From Nocardioides sp. SR21 (GTDB lineage: Bacteria > Actinomycetota > Actinomycetes > Propionibacteriales > Nocardioidaceae), in assembly GCF_022761125.1 (NCBI RefSeq), contig NZ_JAKWJR010000002.1, positions 124,001 through 188,000 on the forward strand: DNA of 64,000 nt. Reading direction: 5' to 3'. Position numbers and translations under genes: made by a program. A model generated the notes under the pieces. That model worked only from the letters and a program-made list of their open reading frames with translations. It had not been told where the DNA came from and did not search any database. This document shows positions 16,261 to 25,192 of this stretch, piece by piece; position 1 is the first letter of the stretch, and each line of letters starts with the position of its first letter.

Positions 16261-17455
16261 CCGGCGCGAGCTGGTCCTCGACGTACCGCGGCCTCGCGAC
16301 GTACGCCGCCAGCCAGAACAGCGGCAGCGCGAGCGCGAGCAGCAGCCACAGCGGCGCCGTCCAGCCGTCGGTCCACCCGTGCAGCAGGCCGACCGCGAAC
16401 GGGCCGCCCGCCGCGATCAGGTAGCCGGTCGACTGGGTGAAGGCTGACAGCGCGGCGGTGCCCTCGGCGGTGTGCGCGCGCAGGCCGACCAGCGTGAGGA
16501 TCAGCGGGAACGTCACGGTGCCGACGCCGACGATCAGCGCCCACAGCGGCGCGAGGGAGTACGGCGCCACCATCAGCCCGATGTAGCCGACCGGGTACGC
16601 CGCGATCACGGGGAACAGCACGCGGCGGGAGTCGGGCGTGCGGGCCAGCACGTTCGGCAGCCACAGCGACAGCGGGATGCTGGTGCCGGCCACCAGCCCG
16701 GCCAGCACCCCGGCGGTCGTCGCCGAGTAGCCGCTGTCGCGCCACAGCTGGGCGAACCAGCCGAAGATCGCGTAGGCCTGCAGCGACTGGAGGCCGAAGA
16801 ACAGCGCCATCACCTGGCCGAGCCGCGTGCGCGCCACGTCGCGGTACGTCACGGTGGACGGGGTGCGCTCGAGGTTCCGGTCGTGCCGGGCCAGCCCGAT
16901 CCACGGCAGCGCGGCGACGGCGGCCATCACCGCCCAGGCGCCGAGTCCCCAGCGCCAGCCGCCGAGCGCGTCGGCGATCGGCACGGTGAGCACCAGCGCC
17001 GCGGTCAGGCCGGTGGAGAGCGCGGTCGTGTAGATCGCGGTGACCAGGCCGATGCGGTCCGGGAAGTGCAGCTTCACCAGCGAGGGGAGCAGCACGTTGG
17101 CCATCGCCATCCCGGCCAGCGCGACCAGCGACAGCAGGAGGAACAGCGTCTCGCTGCCGGTCACCGACCGGCCGAACAGCCCGACGGTGGCCGCGAACAG
17201 CGCGACCAGCGTGACCCGGTGGATGCCGAAGCGCGCGGCCGCCGCGGGCGCGGCGGCACCGAACGCTGCGAACCCGAGGACGGGCAGCGAGGTCAGCAGG
17301 CCCGCCGTCGCCGGCGCCATGTGGAACGCCGTGCGCACCTCGGCGAGCACCGGGCCGATGCTGACGGCCGCCGGGCGCAGGTTGAGCGACAGCACCACGA
17401 GGCCGAACAGGACGAGGGCGGTCGCGCGGCGTGCTGAGGTGCTCACTCGGCCCAT
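16220..17455 (-). CDS. MFS transporter, CynX/NimT type
   Basis: 411 residues, about 12 helices, from the ATG at 17455 (a GTG at 17446 is an alternative). Features resembling the CynX/NimT cyanate or nitroimidazole branch are L-N-L-R-P-A-A-V-S-I-G-P-V-L near the start, T-S-L-P-V-L-G-F-A-A-F-G and the loop L-P-S-L-V-K-L-H-F-P-D-R. Substrate unknown. It faces the TasA-like operon with a 41-nt tail overlap and is divergent from an HTH_42 gene 43 bp away. Confidence 0.82.
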   Translation of the reverse strand: MGRVSTSARRATALVLFGLVVLSLNLRPAAVSIGPVLAEVRTAFHMAPATAGLLTSLPVLGFAAFGAAAPAAAARFGIHRVTLVALFAATVGLFGRSVTGSETLFLLLSLVALAGMAMANVLLPSLVKLHFPDRIGLVTAIYTTALSTGLTAALVLTVPIADALGGWRWGLGAWAVMAAVAALPWIGLARHDRNLERTPSTVTYRDVARTRLGQVMALFFGLQSLQAYAIFGWFAQLWRDSGYSATTAGVLAGLVAGTSIPLSLWLPNVLARTPDSRRVLFPVIAAYPVGYIGLMVAPYSLAPLWALIVGVGTVTFPLILTLVGLRAHTAEGTAALSAFTQSTGYLIAAGGPFAVGLLHGWTDGWTAPLWLLLALALPLFWLAAYVARPRYVEDQLAPVTEPGPHPTRTSP

Positions 17456-17498
17456 CGTCTCAGCCGTCGTGTCGGCGGTCTCCGGCAGGATGGTCCAC

Positions 17499-18680
17499 AT
17501 GCATCGGGTCACAGATGTCGAGAGACGACAGCGTCTGGCGCGACGGCACGCACTCGCTCCCGGGCACCGCGCCGCCGACCCGGTGGCGGCCACCCGCGCG
17601 ATGACGGTGCTGCACGCGACCGAGGCGCCGAGCGTCTATCTCTCGCTGTGGGCCCGGGTCGACGGGCTCACGGTCGACGACGTCGACCGGGCGCTGTACG
17701 ACGACCGCAGCCTGGTCAAGCAGCTCGCGATGCGCCGCACCCTGTTCGTGTTCCCGCGCGACCTGCTCCCGGCGGCCTGGGGAAGTGCCTCGGCCCGGGT
17801 CGCGACCGCGCTCCGCACCCGCTTCGCCAAGGAGATCGAGCAGGCCGGTCTCACCTCCGACGGCGCCGCCTGGCTGGTGGCGGCCGAGGAGGCCGCGCTC
17901 GCCCGGCTCGCGGACGGCTCGGAGCTGTCCGCGCAGCGGCTGCGCGAGGAGGTCCCCGAGCTCGGCGGCCGCCTCGACGTCGGCAAGGGCAAGTACGCCA
18001 CCACGGTCTCCGTCGCGCCGCGGGTGCTGACCCAGCTCGGCGTGGAGGCGCGGATCGTGCGCGCCAGCAACGCCGGCCACTGGCGCACCGCGCGCCCCCA
18101 GTGGACGGCCATGGGCACCTGGCTCGGCGGCGACGTGCCCGAGCCCGCGAAGGAGCGCGAGGGGTACGCCGAGCTCGTCCGCCGCTGGCTGCGGACCTTC
18201 GGCCCGGGGACCGAGGCCGACGTGGTCTGGTGGCTGGGCTCGACCAAGACCGCCGTACGCGCCGCCCTCGCCGACGTCGGCGCGGTCGAGGTGGGGCTGG
18301 ACGGGGGAGCGACGGGCTTCGTGCTCCCCGACGACCTCGAGCCGGAGCCCGACGTCGAGCCCTGGTCGGCGCTGCTGCCGGTGCTCGACCCGACCGTGAT
18401 GGGCTGGAAGGAGCGCGGCTTCTACCTCGGCGAGCACGGCCCGATGCTGTTCGACACCAACGGCAACTCCGGCACCACCGCCTGGTGGGACGGCCGGATC
18501 GTCGGCTGCTGGGTGCAGGACCCGGACGGCGTGGTCGTGCTCCACCTGCTCGAGGACGTCGGCTCGGAGGCGCGCGCCGCGCTGGAGGACGACGCGACCC
18601 GGCTCACCACCTGGCTGGACGGCCACCGGGTGAGCACGGTCTATCCCTCGATTGCGATGAAGCAGGCGGTCTCTACCTGA
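17499..18680 (+). CDS. Winged-helix DNA-binding domain protein (HTH_42/AlkX-like)
   Basis: 393 residues. Matches the HTH_42 (YcaQ/AlkX) superfamily, which contains winged-helix proteins including DNA glycosylases: R-R-H-A-L-A-P, S-V-Y-L-S-L-W-A-R-V, K-Q-L-A-M-R-R-T-L-F-V-F-P and V-V-W-W-L-G in the middle. The ATG at 17499 was preferred over 17490 because GGCAGGA sits 8 nt upstream. Glycosylase activity is plausible by family but this actinobacterial branch is uncharacterised as far as I know. Confidence 0.75.
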   Translation: MHRVTDVERRQRLARRHALAPGHRAADPVAATRAMTVLHATEAPSVYLSLWARVDGLTVDDVDRALYDDRSLVKQLAMRRTLFVFPRDLLPAAWGSASARVATALRTRFAKEIEQAGLTSDGAAWLVAAEEAALARLADGSELSAQRLREEVPELGGRLDVGKGKYATTVSVAPRVLTQLGVEARIVRASNAGHWRTARPQWTAMGTWLGGDVPEPAKEREGYAELVRRWLRTFGPGTEADVVWWLGSTKTAVRAALADVGAVEVGLDGGATGFVLPDDLEPEPDVEPWSALLPVLDPTVMGWKERGFYLGEHGPMLFDTNGNSGTTAWWDGRIVGCWVQDPDGVVVLHLLEDVGSEARAALEDDATRLTTWLDGHRVSTVYPSIAMKQAVST

Positions 18681-18693
18681 GTTCCTTGGCCGG

Positions 18694-18699
18694 TAGCCT
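18694..18699 (+). promoter_or_regulatory. -10 hexamer of leaderless DUF2344 gene promoter
   Basis: TAGCCT ends 6 nt before the GTG at 18706; no ribosome-binding site separates them. A private promoter here means the gene no longer depends on its usual upstream partner. Confidence 0.5.
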
Positions 18700-18705
18700 T
18701 GACCG

Positions 18706-19425
18706 GTGCGTGAGCAGCCCGAGCAGCAAGCCCCTCCCGTCCAGCGGCTGCGGATCCGCTACGCCAAGCGTGGCCGGCTCCGCTTCACCAGCCACCGGGA
18801 CTTCAGCCGGGCGTTCGAGCGGGCCGTGTTCCGCGCCCGGGTGCCGATGGCGTACTCCTCCGGCTTCCACCCCCACCCGCGCATCTCGTACGCCGGCGCC
18901 GCGCCGACCGGGTCGGCCAGCGAGGCGGAGTACCTCGAGATCGCCCTCGCCGAGGTGCAGGACCCCGAGGCCATCCACGCGCTCCTCGACGACGCGCTGC
19001 CCGAGGGGCTGGACGTGCTGGAGGTCGTCGAGTCGCCGGGCGGGTCGCTCTCCGACCTGCTCGAGGCGAGCCACTGGCTGGCCGACGTCGAGGCGGACCC
19101 CGAGGCGACCCAGGCGGCGGTCACCGCGTTCCTGGGGACCGAGACGGTCCTGGTCGAGCGGATGACCAAGAAGGGGCTGCGGGAGTTCGACTGCCGCGCC
19201 GCGGTCGTCTCGCTGAGCGCCGCGCCCCGCGAGGGCGGTGGCGCCCGGCTCGACCTGGTGCTGCGACACGCCGTACCCGCCGTCCGGTTCGACGACGTGC
19301 TGACCGGGTTGGCCACGGTGGCGGGGCTGGAGATCTCCGGCGCGCCACTGCTGACCCGGCTCGCGCAGGGCCCGCTCGACGGGGCGGGCGCCACGGTCGG
19401 CGACCCGCTGCGTCCGCGCGGTTGA
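18706..19425 (+). CDS. DUF2344 (TIGR03936) radical-SAM-associated protein
   Basis: 239 residues from GTG 18706. The N-terminal R-I-R-Y-A-K-R-G-R-L-R-F-T-S-H-R-D motif, R-A-R-V-P-M-A-Y-S-S-G-F-H-P-H-P-R-I and G-S-A-S-E-A-E-Y-L-E-I are the family signatures. Normally encoded next to the TIGR03960 radical SAM protein, with which it is sometimes fused, and before rne, as here. Function unknown; the pairing suggests it acts with the radical SAM enzyme at 10810-12765. The stop codon lies within a TTGACG that may be the -35 of rne. Confidence 0.9.
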   Translation: MREQPEQQAPPVQRLRIRYAKRGRLRFTSHRDFSRAFERAVFRARVPMAYSSGFHPHPRISYAGAAPTGSASEAEYLEIALAEVQDPEAIHALLDDALPEGLDVLEVVESPGGSLSDLLEASHWLADVEADPEATQAAVTAFLGTETVLVERMTKKGLREFDCRAAVVSLSAAPREGGGARLDLVLRHAVPAVRFDDVLTGLATVAGLEISGAPLLTRLAQGPLDGAGATVGDPLRPRG

Positions 19426-19453
19426 CGCCGACCGGCCAGTCGTGTGCGATACT
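19422..19453 (+). promoter_or_regulatory. Candidate rne promoter
   Basis: TTGACG (19422-19427) and GATACT (19448-19453) with TGC before the -10 hexamer (extended -10). The 20-bp spacer is longer than ideal. It would give a 5' leader of about 270 nt. Confidence 0.35.
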
Positions 19454-19729
19454 CGCCGTGGTCGACCCGGACACCCGGTCCGGAACGACCCGACGACGTT
19501 CTCGCCGGTCCCCCTGTGGCCCGGCACGCTGAAGGCACGAACGTCCGCCAGACCGCGACGCGGCCCACCAGGCCTAGCGACCGCGGCAGGCGGGTGGGGT
19601 TGACGCCAGTGACGCACCGCGGAGGGTGTCGCCGCCACACGAAGGCTTTGCGTCACCGGCTCTGAGTTCACGGGCCGAGGGCGTCGGACCACCCGAGCGC
19701 TACGCGCTTCGGGTCAAGGAGCGCAGCAC
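19454..19729 (+). other. Long 5' leader region of rne
   Basis: No gene is seen in the 304 nt between the DUF2344 gene and rne. The end holds a hairpin, CCGAGCGC (19693-19700) with GCGCTTCGG (19704-19712) around TAC with one bulge, then AAGGAG (19716-19721) 8 nt before the ATG. RNase E mRNAs in other bacteria have long leaders used for autoregulation by cleavage; a similar role is inferred, not shown. Confidence 0.4.
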
Positions 19730-22711
19730 ATGCCCGACGAGATCCAGGTCGGCGAGACCGCCGCGGCCCCCGAAGAGGGGACGAAGCCCGCGAAGAAGGT
19801 CGCCGCCAAGAAGACCGCCAAGAAGGCACCGGCCAAGAAGGCCGCTGCGAAGAAGACCGCGGCCAAGAAGGTCGCGGAGCCCGACCAGCCGACGCTGGAG
19901 GGCACCGAGCCGCCGGCGAAGAAGGCCCCGGCCAAGAAGGCCGCGGCGAAGAAGACCACCGCCAAGAGGGCGGCCGCGAAGAAGACCGCCGAGCCCGCTG
20001 TCGAGCCGGCCGTCGAGCCCGCCGTCGAGCCCGTGGCCGAGACGACCGACGAGGCGCCGTCCGCCACCGCGGTGCTGTTCCAGGCGCCGCCGGCCCCGAC
20101 CGTCACCCGCCGGACCCGCAAGTCCGCAGCGGCCGAGCCCGCGGCCGAGGAGGCCCCGGAGGAGGAGACTCCTGCCGAGGAGCCGGCGAAGAAGCCCGCC
20201 AAGAAGGCGGCCGCCAAGAAGTCCACCGCGAAGAAGACCGCGGCCAAGAAGGCCGCCGCGCCCGTCGAGGAGCCGGCGGAGGAGCCGACCGAGGAAGAGA
20301 TCGCGGCCGACCTGGCCGAGGACGCCGAGGACGCTGAGGGCACCGAGGACACCGAGGGCACCGAGCAGGGCGAGGGCACCGGCGAGGGCCCGGCCCGCCG
20401 CCGCCGTCGCCGCGGCGGCCGCCGCCGGCGCAAGCCCGGCGACAGCTCCGAGGGCGACAGCTCCGAGGGCGACTCCGACGACTCCACCGACCAGGCCGAC
20501 GAGCCCGCGACGGGTGGCGAGGACAGCGCGGAGGAGGGCGGCGAGACCTCGTCGCGCCGCCGCCGGCGCCGCCGGCGTAGCGGCGAGGACGGCGGCGAGG
20601 GCTCCGACGACCCGCAGAACACCGTCACCCGCGTCCGCAGCCGCCGCTCGGCCGAGGACGAGATCACCGCGGTCTCCGGCTCCACCCGCCTCGAGGCCAA
20701 GAAGCAGCGCCGCCGCGAGGGGCGCGAGGCCGGCCGCCGCCGCGCCCCGATCGTGAGCGAGGCCGAGTTCCTGGCCCGCCGCGAGGCGGTGGACCGCGTG
20801 ATGGTGATCCGCCAGCGTGAGGACCTCACCCAGATCGGCGTGCTCGAGGACAAGGTCCTCGTCGAGCACTACGTCGCCCGCGAGTCGCAGACCTCGCTGA
20901 TCGGCAACGTCTACCTCGGCCGGGTGCAGAACGTGCTGCCCTCGATGGAGGCGGCGTTCATCGACATCGGCAAGGGCCGCAACGCGGTCCTGTACGCCGG
21001 CGAGGTCAACTGGTCGCAGCTCGGTCACAAGGACGGCCAGCCCCGCAAGATCGAGTCGGTGCTGTCCTCAGGGCAGTCGGTGCTCGTGCAGGTCACCAAG
21101 GACCCGATCGGGCACAAGGGCGCCCGTCTCACCAGCCAGGTCAGCCTGGCCGGCCGGTTCCTCGTCTACGTCCCCGACGGCACCACCAGCGGCATCTCCC
21201 GCAAGCTGCCCGACACCGAGCGCAGCCGCCTGAAGGCGCTGCTCAAGGAGATCGTCCCGGACACCGCGGGTGTGATCGTGCGGACCGCGGCCGAGGGCGC
21301 CAGCGAGGATGAGCTGACCCGCGACGTCGAGCGGCTCAAGGCCCGCTGGGAGGACATCGAGGGCAAGGCCAAGGGCAACGCACCGCAGCTGCTGTACGGC
21401 GAGCCGGACCTGACCCTCAAGGTCGTCCGCGACCTGTTCACCGAAGACTTCTCCAAGCTCGTCATCCAGGGTGACGACGCCTGGGAGACCGTCCAGAGCT
21501 ACGTCCAGCACGTCGCCCCGGACCTCGCCGACCGCCTCGAGCGGTACGAGCCCGGCGCGAACGGCCAGGGCGGCAAGGCCGACGTGTTCGCGGAGTACCG
21601 GATCGAGGAGCAGATCGCCAAGGGCCTGGACCGCAAGGTCTGGCTGCCCTCGGGTGGCTCGCTGATCATCGACCGCACCGAGGCGATGACGGTCGTCGAC
21701 GTGAACACCGGCAAGTTCACCGGCTCCGGGGGCAACCTCGAGGAGACCGTCACCAAGAACAACCTCGAGGCGGCCGAGGAGATGGTGCGCCAGCTCCGGC
21801 TGCGCGACATCGGCGGCATCATCGTCATCGACTTCATCGACATGGTGCTGGAGTCGAACCGCGACCTCGTCCTGCGCCGGCTGGTCGAGTGCCTCGGTCG
21901 CGACCGCACCCGCCACCAGGTCGCCGAGGTCACCTCGCTCGGCCTGGTCCAGATGACCCGCAAGCGGATCGGCACCGGCCTGGTCGAGTCGTTCAGCGAG
22001 AACTGCGAGCACTGCCAGGGTCGCGGCGTCGTGATCCAGGACACCCCGGTCGAGCCGAAGAAGGCCGACGACGACCGCGGTCGCGGTGGTCGCCGCAGCC
22101 GGGGCCGTGGTCGTGGCGACCAGCAGGAGAGCCAGAAGGACTCCGGCGGCAAGGACTCGGGCAAGGACTCCGGCAGCAAGGACTCCGGCAAGGCCCCGTC
22201 GCCGAAGGACGTCGCCGCGATGCCGCGCCACGAGGTGGAGCCCGGGGCCGAGCCCGTCGTGGAGGCGCCGGTCGAGGCCGCTGAGCCCGTCGAGGCTGAG
22301 CCCGTCGTGGGGGAGCCCGTCGTGGGGGAGCCCGTCGTGGGTGAGCCCGTCGCGTCCGTGGAGGAGCAGGCTCCGGTTGCGCCGAAGGTCGTGACCCGCA
22401 GCCGCAGCCGCCGCAGCGCGAACCGCCCCGCGGCCGCGCCCGAGACGGCCGCCGAGCCCGAGCCGGTCGTCGTACCGGAGCCGGAGCAGGCCGCCGAGCC
22501 CGAGCAGGCCGCCGAGCCGGCTGCCCCCGAGCCGCCCAAGGTCGTCACCCGTACGCGTGGTCGCAGCGCCACCCGTCCGGCCGGCCCGCCGGCCGAGGCG
22601 CCCGCCGAGGGCGCCGAGGGCGCCGAGAGCGCCGAGAGCGCCGCGGAGGAGTCCGACGCGCACCCGGTCGAGCACGTCCCGATCAAGAAGAAGGGCTCCC
22701 GCAAGCGCTGA
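19730..22711 (+). CDS. rne: Ribonuclease E/G family endoribonuclease
   Basis: 993 residues. Long N-terminal extension: Ala/Lys/Pro-rich histone-H1-like repeats (about 20-185, many K-K-A-A-A-K-K units), an acidic patch and Arg clusters ([11 protein letters not shown]). The catalytic core begins near residue 350 with an S1 domain ([20 protein letters not shown]). Metal-binding aspartates are Asp657 (V-V-D-V-N-T-G) and Asp701 (I-V-I-D-F-I-D-M); the Zn-link is C-E-H-C-Q-G-R-G at Cys759/Cys762. The C-terminal tail is disordered, acidic/Pro-rich, with E-P-V-V-G repeats. Processes rRNA and degrades mRNA; the charged arms probably bind RNA and partner proteins. Confidence 0.96.
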   Translation: MPDEIQVGETAAAPEEGTKPAKKVAAKKTAKKAPAKKAAAKKTAAKKVAEPDQPTLEGTEPPAKKAPAKKAAAKKTTAKRAAAKKTAEPAVEPAVEPAVEPVAETTDEAPSATAVLFQAPPAPTVTRRTRKSAAAEPAAEEAPEEETPAEEPAKKPAKKAAAKKSTAKKTAAKKAAAPVEEPAEEPTEEEIAADLAEDAEDAEGTEDTEGTEQGEGTGEGPARRRRRRGGRRRRKPGDSSEGDSSEGDSDDSTDQADEPATGGEDSAEEGGETSSRRRRRRRRSGEDGGEGSDDPQNTVTRVRSRRSAEDEITAVSGSTRLEAKKQRRREGREAGRRRAPIVSEAEFLARREAVDRVMVIRQREDLTQIGVLEDKVLVEHYVARESQTSLIGNVYLGRVQNVLPSMEAAFIDIGKGRNAVLYAGEVNWSQLGHKDGQPRKIESVLSSGQSVLVQVTKDPIGHKGARLTSQVSLAGRFLVYVPDGTTSGISRKLPDTERSRLKALLKEIVPDTAGVIVRTAAEGASEDELTRDVERLKARWEDIEGKAKGNAPQLLYGEPDLTLKVVRDLFTEDFSKLVIQGDDAWETVQSYVQHVAPDLADRLERYEPGANGQGGKADVFAEYRIEEQIAKGLDRKVWLPSGGSLIIDRTEAMTVVDVNTGKFTGSGGNLEETVTKNNLEAAEEMVRQLRLRDIGGIIVIDFIDMVLESNRDLVLRRLVECLGRDRTRHQVAEVTSLGLVQMTRKRIGTGLVESFSENCEHCQGRGVVIQDTPVEPKKADDDRGRGGRRSRGRGRGDQQESQKDSGGKDSGKDSGSKDSGKAPSPKDVAAMPRHEVEPGAEPVVEAPVEAAEPVEAEPVVGEPVVGEPVVGEPVASVEEQAPVAPKVVTRSRSRRSANRPAAAPETAAEPEPVVVPEPEQAAEPEQAAEPAAPEPPKVVTRTRGRSATRPAGPPAEAPAEGAEGAESAESAAEESDAHPVEHVPIKKKGSRKR
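22298..22357 (+). repeat. 15-bp in-frame tandem repeat in rne C-terminus
   Basis: Four successive copies of GAGCCCGTCGTGGGG, the last diverging (GCG), encode E-P-V-V-G x3 then E-P-V-A-S. Likely length-variable between strains because the region is disordered and the unit keeps the frame. Confidence 0.85.
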
Positions 22712-22733
22712 GGTGCTGCGGGTGGCCTCTGTG

Positions 22734-22755
22734 CTGCGCGAGCAAGCTCGCGCAG
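22734..22755 (+). terminator. Terminator between rne and rplU
   Basis: CTGCGCGAG and CTCGCGCAG form a perfect 9-bp stem around CAAG, 22 nt after the rne stop. It isolates rne from the rplU promoter that follows. Confidence 0.7.
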
Positions 22756-22769
22756 GGCGGGCGGTGATT

Positions 22770-22798
22770 TTGCCGTGGGGACACAAGGTCCGTAGTAT
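22770..22798 (+). promoter_or_regulatory. Promoter of rplU-rpmA-obg
   Basis: TTGCCG (22770-22775) and TAGTAT (22793-22798) with an ideal 17-bp spacer, straight after the rne terminator. Predicted start near 22805 leaves a leader of about 93 nt before the rplU GTG, which could host ribosomal-protein feedback control; no defined L21 leader motif was recognised. Confidence 0.65.
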
Positions 22799-22897
22799 TG
22801 ACCCTCGGTGCGTTCCGGCGTGCCACTTCTGCGCGGCGCCCGAATCGGCTGCGCCCCAGACCAAGACACAACATCAGTACCGACGAAGGAGACCGCG

Positions 22898-23206
22898 GTG
22901 TACGCGATCGTGCGCGCTGGCGCGAAGCAGCAGAAGGTTGCCGTGGGCGACGTCATCGAGATCGACAAGATCGGCACGGCTGCTGGCGACTCGGTGCAGC
23001 TCCCGGTGGTTCTCGTCGTCGACGGTGAGAAGGTCACGTCCGACGCCAAGACGCTCGACAAGGCGTCCGTGACCGTCGAGATCCTCGGTGCCACCAAGGG
23101 CCCGAAGATCATCATCCAGAAGTACAAGAACAAGACCGGCTACAAGAAGCGCCAGGGTCACCGCCAGAAGTACACCCAGGTCAAGGTCACCGCGATCAAC
23201 GCGTGA
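22898..23206 (+). CDS. rplU: 50S ribosomal protein L21
   Basis: 102 residues from GTG 22898, preceded by GAAGGAGA. Typical L21: [13 protein letters not shown] at the start and [14 protein letters not shown] at the 23S-binding C-terminus. First gene of rplU-rpmA-obg; the extra upstream codons to 22808 are non-coding leader. Confidence 0.96.
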   Translation: MYAIVRAGAKQQKVAVGDVIEIDKIGTAAGDSVQLPVVLVVDGEKVTSDAKTLDKASVTVEILGATKGPKIIIQKYKNKTGYKKRQGHRQKYTQVKVTAINA

Positions 23207-23247
23207 TCGACTGATCACGACAACGACTCCCTCGAAGGACTGAAGAG

Positions 23248-23502
23248 ATGGCTCACAAGAAGGGCGCGGCGTCCACCAAGAACGGCCGCGACTCCAACTC
23301 CCAGCGCCTCGGCGTCAAGCGCTACGGCGGCCAGGTCGTCAACGCCGGCGAGATCATCGTCCGTCAGCGCGGCACCCACTTCCACCCGGGCGCCGGTGTC
23401 GGCCGCGGCGGTGACGACACCCTGTTCGCGCTCGTCGGCGGTGCCGTCGAGTTCGGCACCCGTCGTGGTCGTCGGGTCGTCAACATCGTCCCGGGCGAGT
23501 GA
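23248..23502 (+). CDS. rpmA: 50S ribosomal protein L27
   Basis: 84 residues: [25 protein letters not shown] and G-T-H-F-H-P-G. The N-terminus reaches the peptidyl transferase centre. It starts directly with A-H-K-K, so it lacks the cleavable N-terminal extension found in Firmicutes. 41 nt after rplU and before a strong hairpin. Confidence 0.97.
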   Translation: MAHKKGAASTKNGRDSNSQRLGVKRYGGQVVNAGEIIVRQRGTHFHPGAGVGRGGDDTLFALVGGAVEFGTRRGRRVVNIVPGE

Positions 23503-23530
23503 CCTGACGCTCGCACCCACGCTTCACCTC

Positions 23531-23560
23531 GAAGAGCGTCCCGATTCCGGGGCGCTCTTC
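23531..23560 (+). terminator. Hairpin between rpmA and obg (terminator/attenuator)
   Basis: GAAGAGCGTCCC and GGGGCGCTCTTC pair over 12 positions with one G-T wobble around GATTCC, followed by GGCATTT. Placed inside the rplU-rpmA-obg run, it would end or reduce transcription before obg and set a higher ribosomal-protein to Obg ratio. Confidence 0.65.
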
Positions 23561-23583
23561 GGCATTTCGAGAGAGTAGGCACC

Positions 23584-25119
23584 ATGGCTGTTCCCACCTT
23601 CGTCGACCGGGTGTCGCTGCATGTCAGCGCCGGCCGCGGCGGGCACGGCGTGGCCTCGGTCCACCGTGAGAAGTTCAAGCCGCTCGGCGGCCCCGACGGC
23701 GGCAACGGCGGTCCGGGCGGCTCGGTGATCCTCCGGGTCGACCCGGACGTCACCACGCTGCTGGCGTACCACCACAGCCCCAAGCGCAGCGCCGAGAACG
23801 GCGGCCACGGCGCGGGCGACCACAAGAACGGCGGCCACGGCTCCGACCTGGTGCTTCCCGTCCCCGACGGCACCCTGGTGACCGACCCGAAGGGCAACGT
23901 CCTCGCCGACCTGGTCGGCCCCGGAACCGAGCTGGTTGTCGCCCAGGGCGGGCGCGGCGGCCTCGGCAACGCCGCGCTGGCCTCGGCCAAGCGCAAGGCC
24001 CCCGGCTTCGCGCTGCTCGGCGAGCCCGGCGACGAGCTCGAGATCGTGCTCGAGATGAAGGTCGTGGCCGACATCGGCCTGGTCGGCTTCCCGAGCGCGG
24101 GCAAGTCCAGCCTGATCGCCGCGATCTCGCGGGCCCGGCCCAAGATCGCCGACTACCCGTTCACGACCCTGGTCCCGAACCTCGGCGTCGTGACCGCGGG
24201 CGACACGACGTTCACCGTCGCCGACGTGCCCGGCCTGATCGAGGGCGCCAGCGACGGCCGCGGCCTCGGCCACGACTTCCTGCGCCACATCGAGCGCTGC
24301 GCCGCCCTGGTGCACGTCATCGACAGCGCCAGCATCGAGCCGGGCCGCAACCCGGTCGACGACCTCGACGTGATCGAGAACGAGCTCTCCCGGTACGGCG
24401 GCCTCGAGGATCGTCCCCGCTTGGTGGCGCTCAACAAGGTCGACGTACCGGACGGGCGCGACATCGCCGGGTTCGTCGTCGACGAGCTGCGCGAGCGCGG
24501 CCTGGACGTCTTCGAGATCTCCGCGGCCTCCGGCGAGGGCACCCGCGAGCTGACGTTCGCGATGGCGAAGATCGTCGATGCGGCGCGGGCCGCCAAGCCG
24601 GTCGTCGAGGCCACCCGGATCGTGCTGCGCCCGCCGTCGGCCGACGGCAAGGACGAGTTCTCCGTCACCCAGACCCAGGACGGCTGGGTGGTGCGCGGGG
24701 AGAAGCCCGAGCGCTGGATCCGGCAGACCGACTTCAGCAACGACGAGGCCGTCGGCTTCCTCGCCGACCGGCTCAACCGGCTCGGCGTCGAGGACCGGCT
24801 GGTCAAGCTCGGTGCCGAGGAGGGCGACGCCGTCCTCATCGGCCACCCCGACAACGCCGTGGTGTTCGACTTCAAGCCCAGCATCGACGCGGGTGCCGAG
24901 ATCCTCAGCCGTCGCGGCGAGGACCAGCGCTTCGACGACTCCCGCCCGGCCGCCCGCCGCCGCCGGGCGATCGACGAGGCGATGCCGGAGCGCGAGGAGA
25001 ACGAGACCCGCGCCGACGTCGCCCGCAGGCTGGACAAGCCGGAGACCTACGGTCCGATGTCGTACAAGATCGGCACGGCCGAAGACCCCGACTGGGAAGA
25101 ACAAGACCCCGACGCATGA
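23584..25119 (+). CDS. obg: GTPase Obg/CgtA
   Basis: 511 residues. N-terminal glycine-rich Obg fold (about 1-158, G-G-N-G-G-P-G-G and G-R-G-G-L-G-N), a G domain with G1 G-F-P-S-A-G-K-S (Lys174), G2 T-T-L-V-P-N-L-G, G3 D-V-P-G-L-I-E-G and G4 N-K-V-D, then an OCT domain (about 345-425) and an actinobacterial tail rich in Arg and Glu. Essential ribosome-assembly and stress GTPase. The rpmA-obg-proB order is conserved. Confidence 0.96.
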   Translation: MAVPTFVDRVSLHVSAGRGGHGVASVHREKFKPLGGPDGGNGGPGGSVILRVDPDVTTLLAYHHSPKRSAENGGHGAGDHKNGGHGSDLVLPVPDGTLVTDPKGNVLADLVGPGTELVVAQGGRGGLGNAALASAKRKAPGFALLGEPGDELEIVLEMKVVADIGLVGFPSAGKSSLIAAISRARPKIADYPFTTLVPNLGVVTAGDTTFTVADVPGLIEGASDGRGLGHDFLRHIERCAALVHVIDSASIEPGRNPVDDLDVIENELSRYGGLEDRPRLVALNKVDVPDGRDIAGFVVDELRERGLDVFEISAASGEGTRELTFAMAKIVDAARAAKPVVEATRIVLRPPSADGKDEFSVTQTQDGWVVRGEKPERWIRQTDFSNDEAVGFLADRLNRLGVEDRLVKLGAEEGDAVLIGHPDNAVVFDFKPSIDAGAEILSRRGEDQRFDDSRPAARRRRAIDEAMPEREENETRADVARRLDKPETYGPMSYKIGTAEDPDWEEQDPDA

Positions 25120-25162
25120 TCACCCCACGAAATCGCGGTCTTCCCCCGCTGCGCTCCTCCAG

Positions 25163-25178
25163 CCCGCGGTTCCGCGGG
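25163..25178 (+). terminator. Hairpin between obg and proB
   Basis: CCCGCGG and CCGCGGG form a 7-bp stem around TT, within the 73-nt gap. Too tight a loop for a textbook terminator, but it may attenuate read-through into proB. Confidence 0.3.
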
Positions 25179-25192
25179 GACCCCGAAAACGC

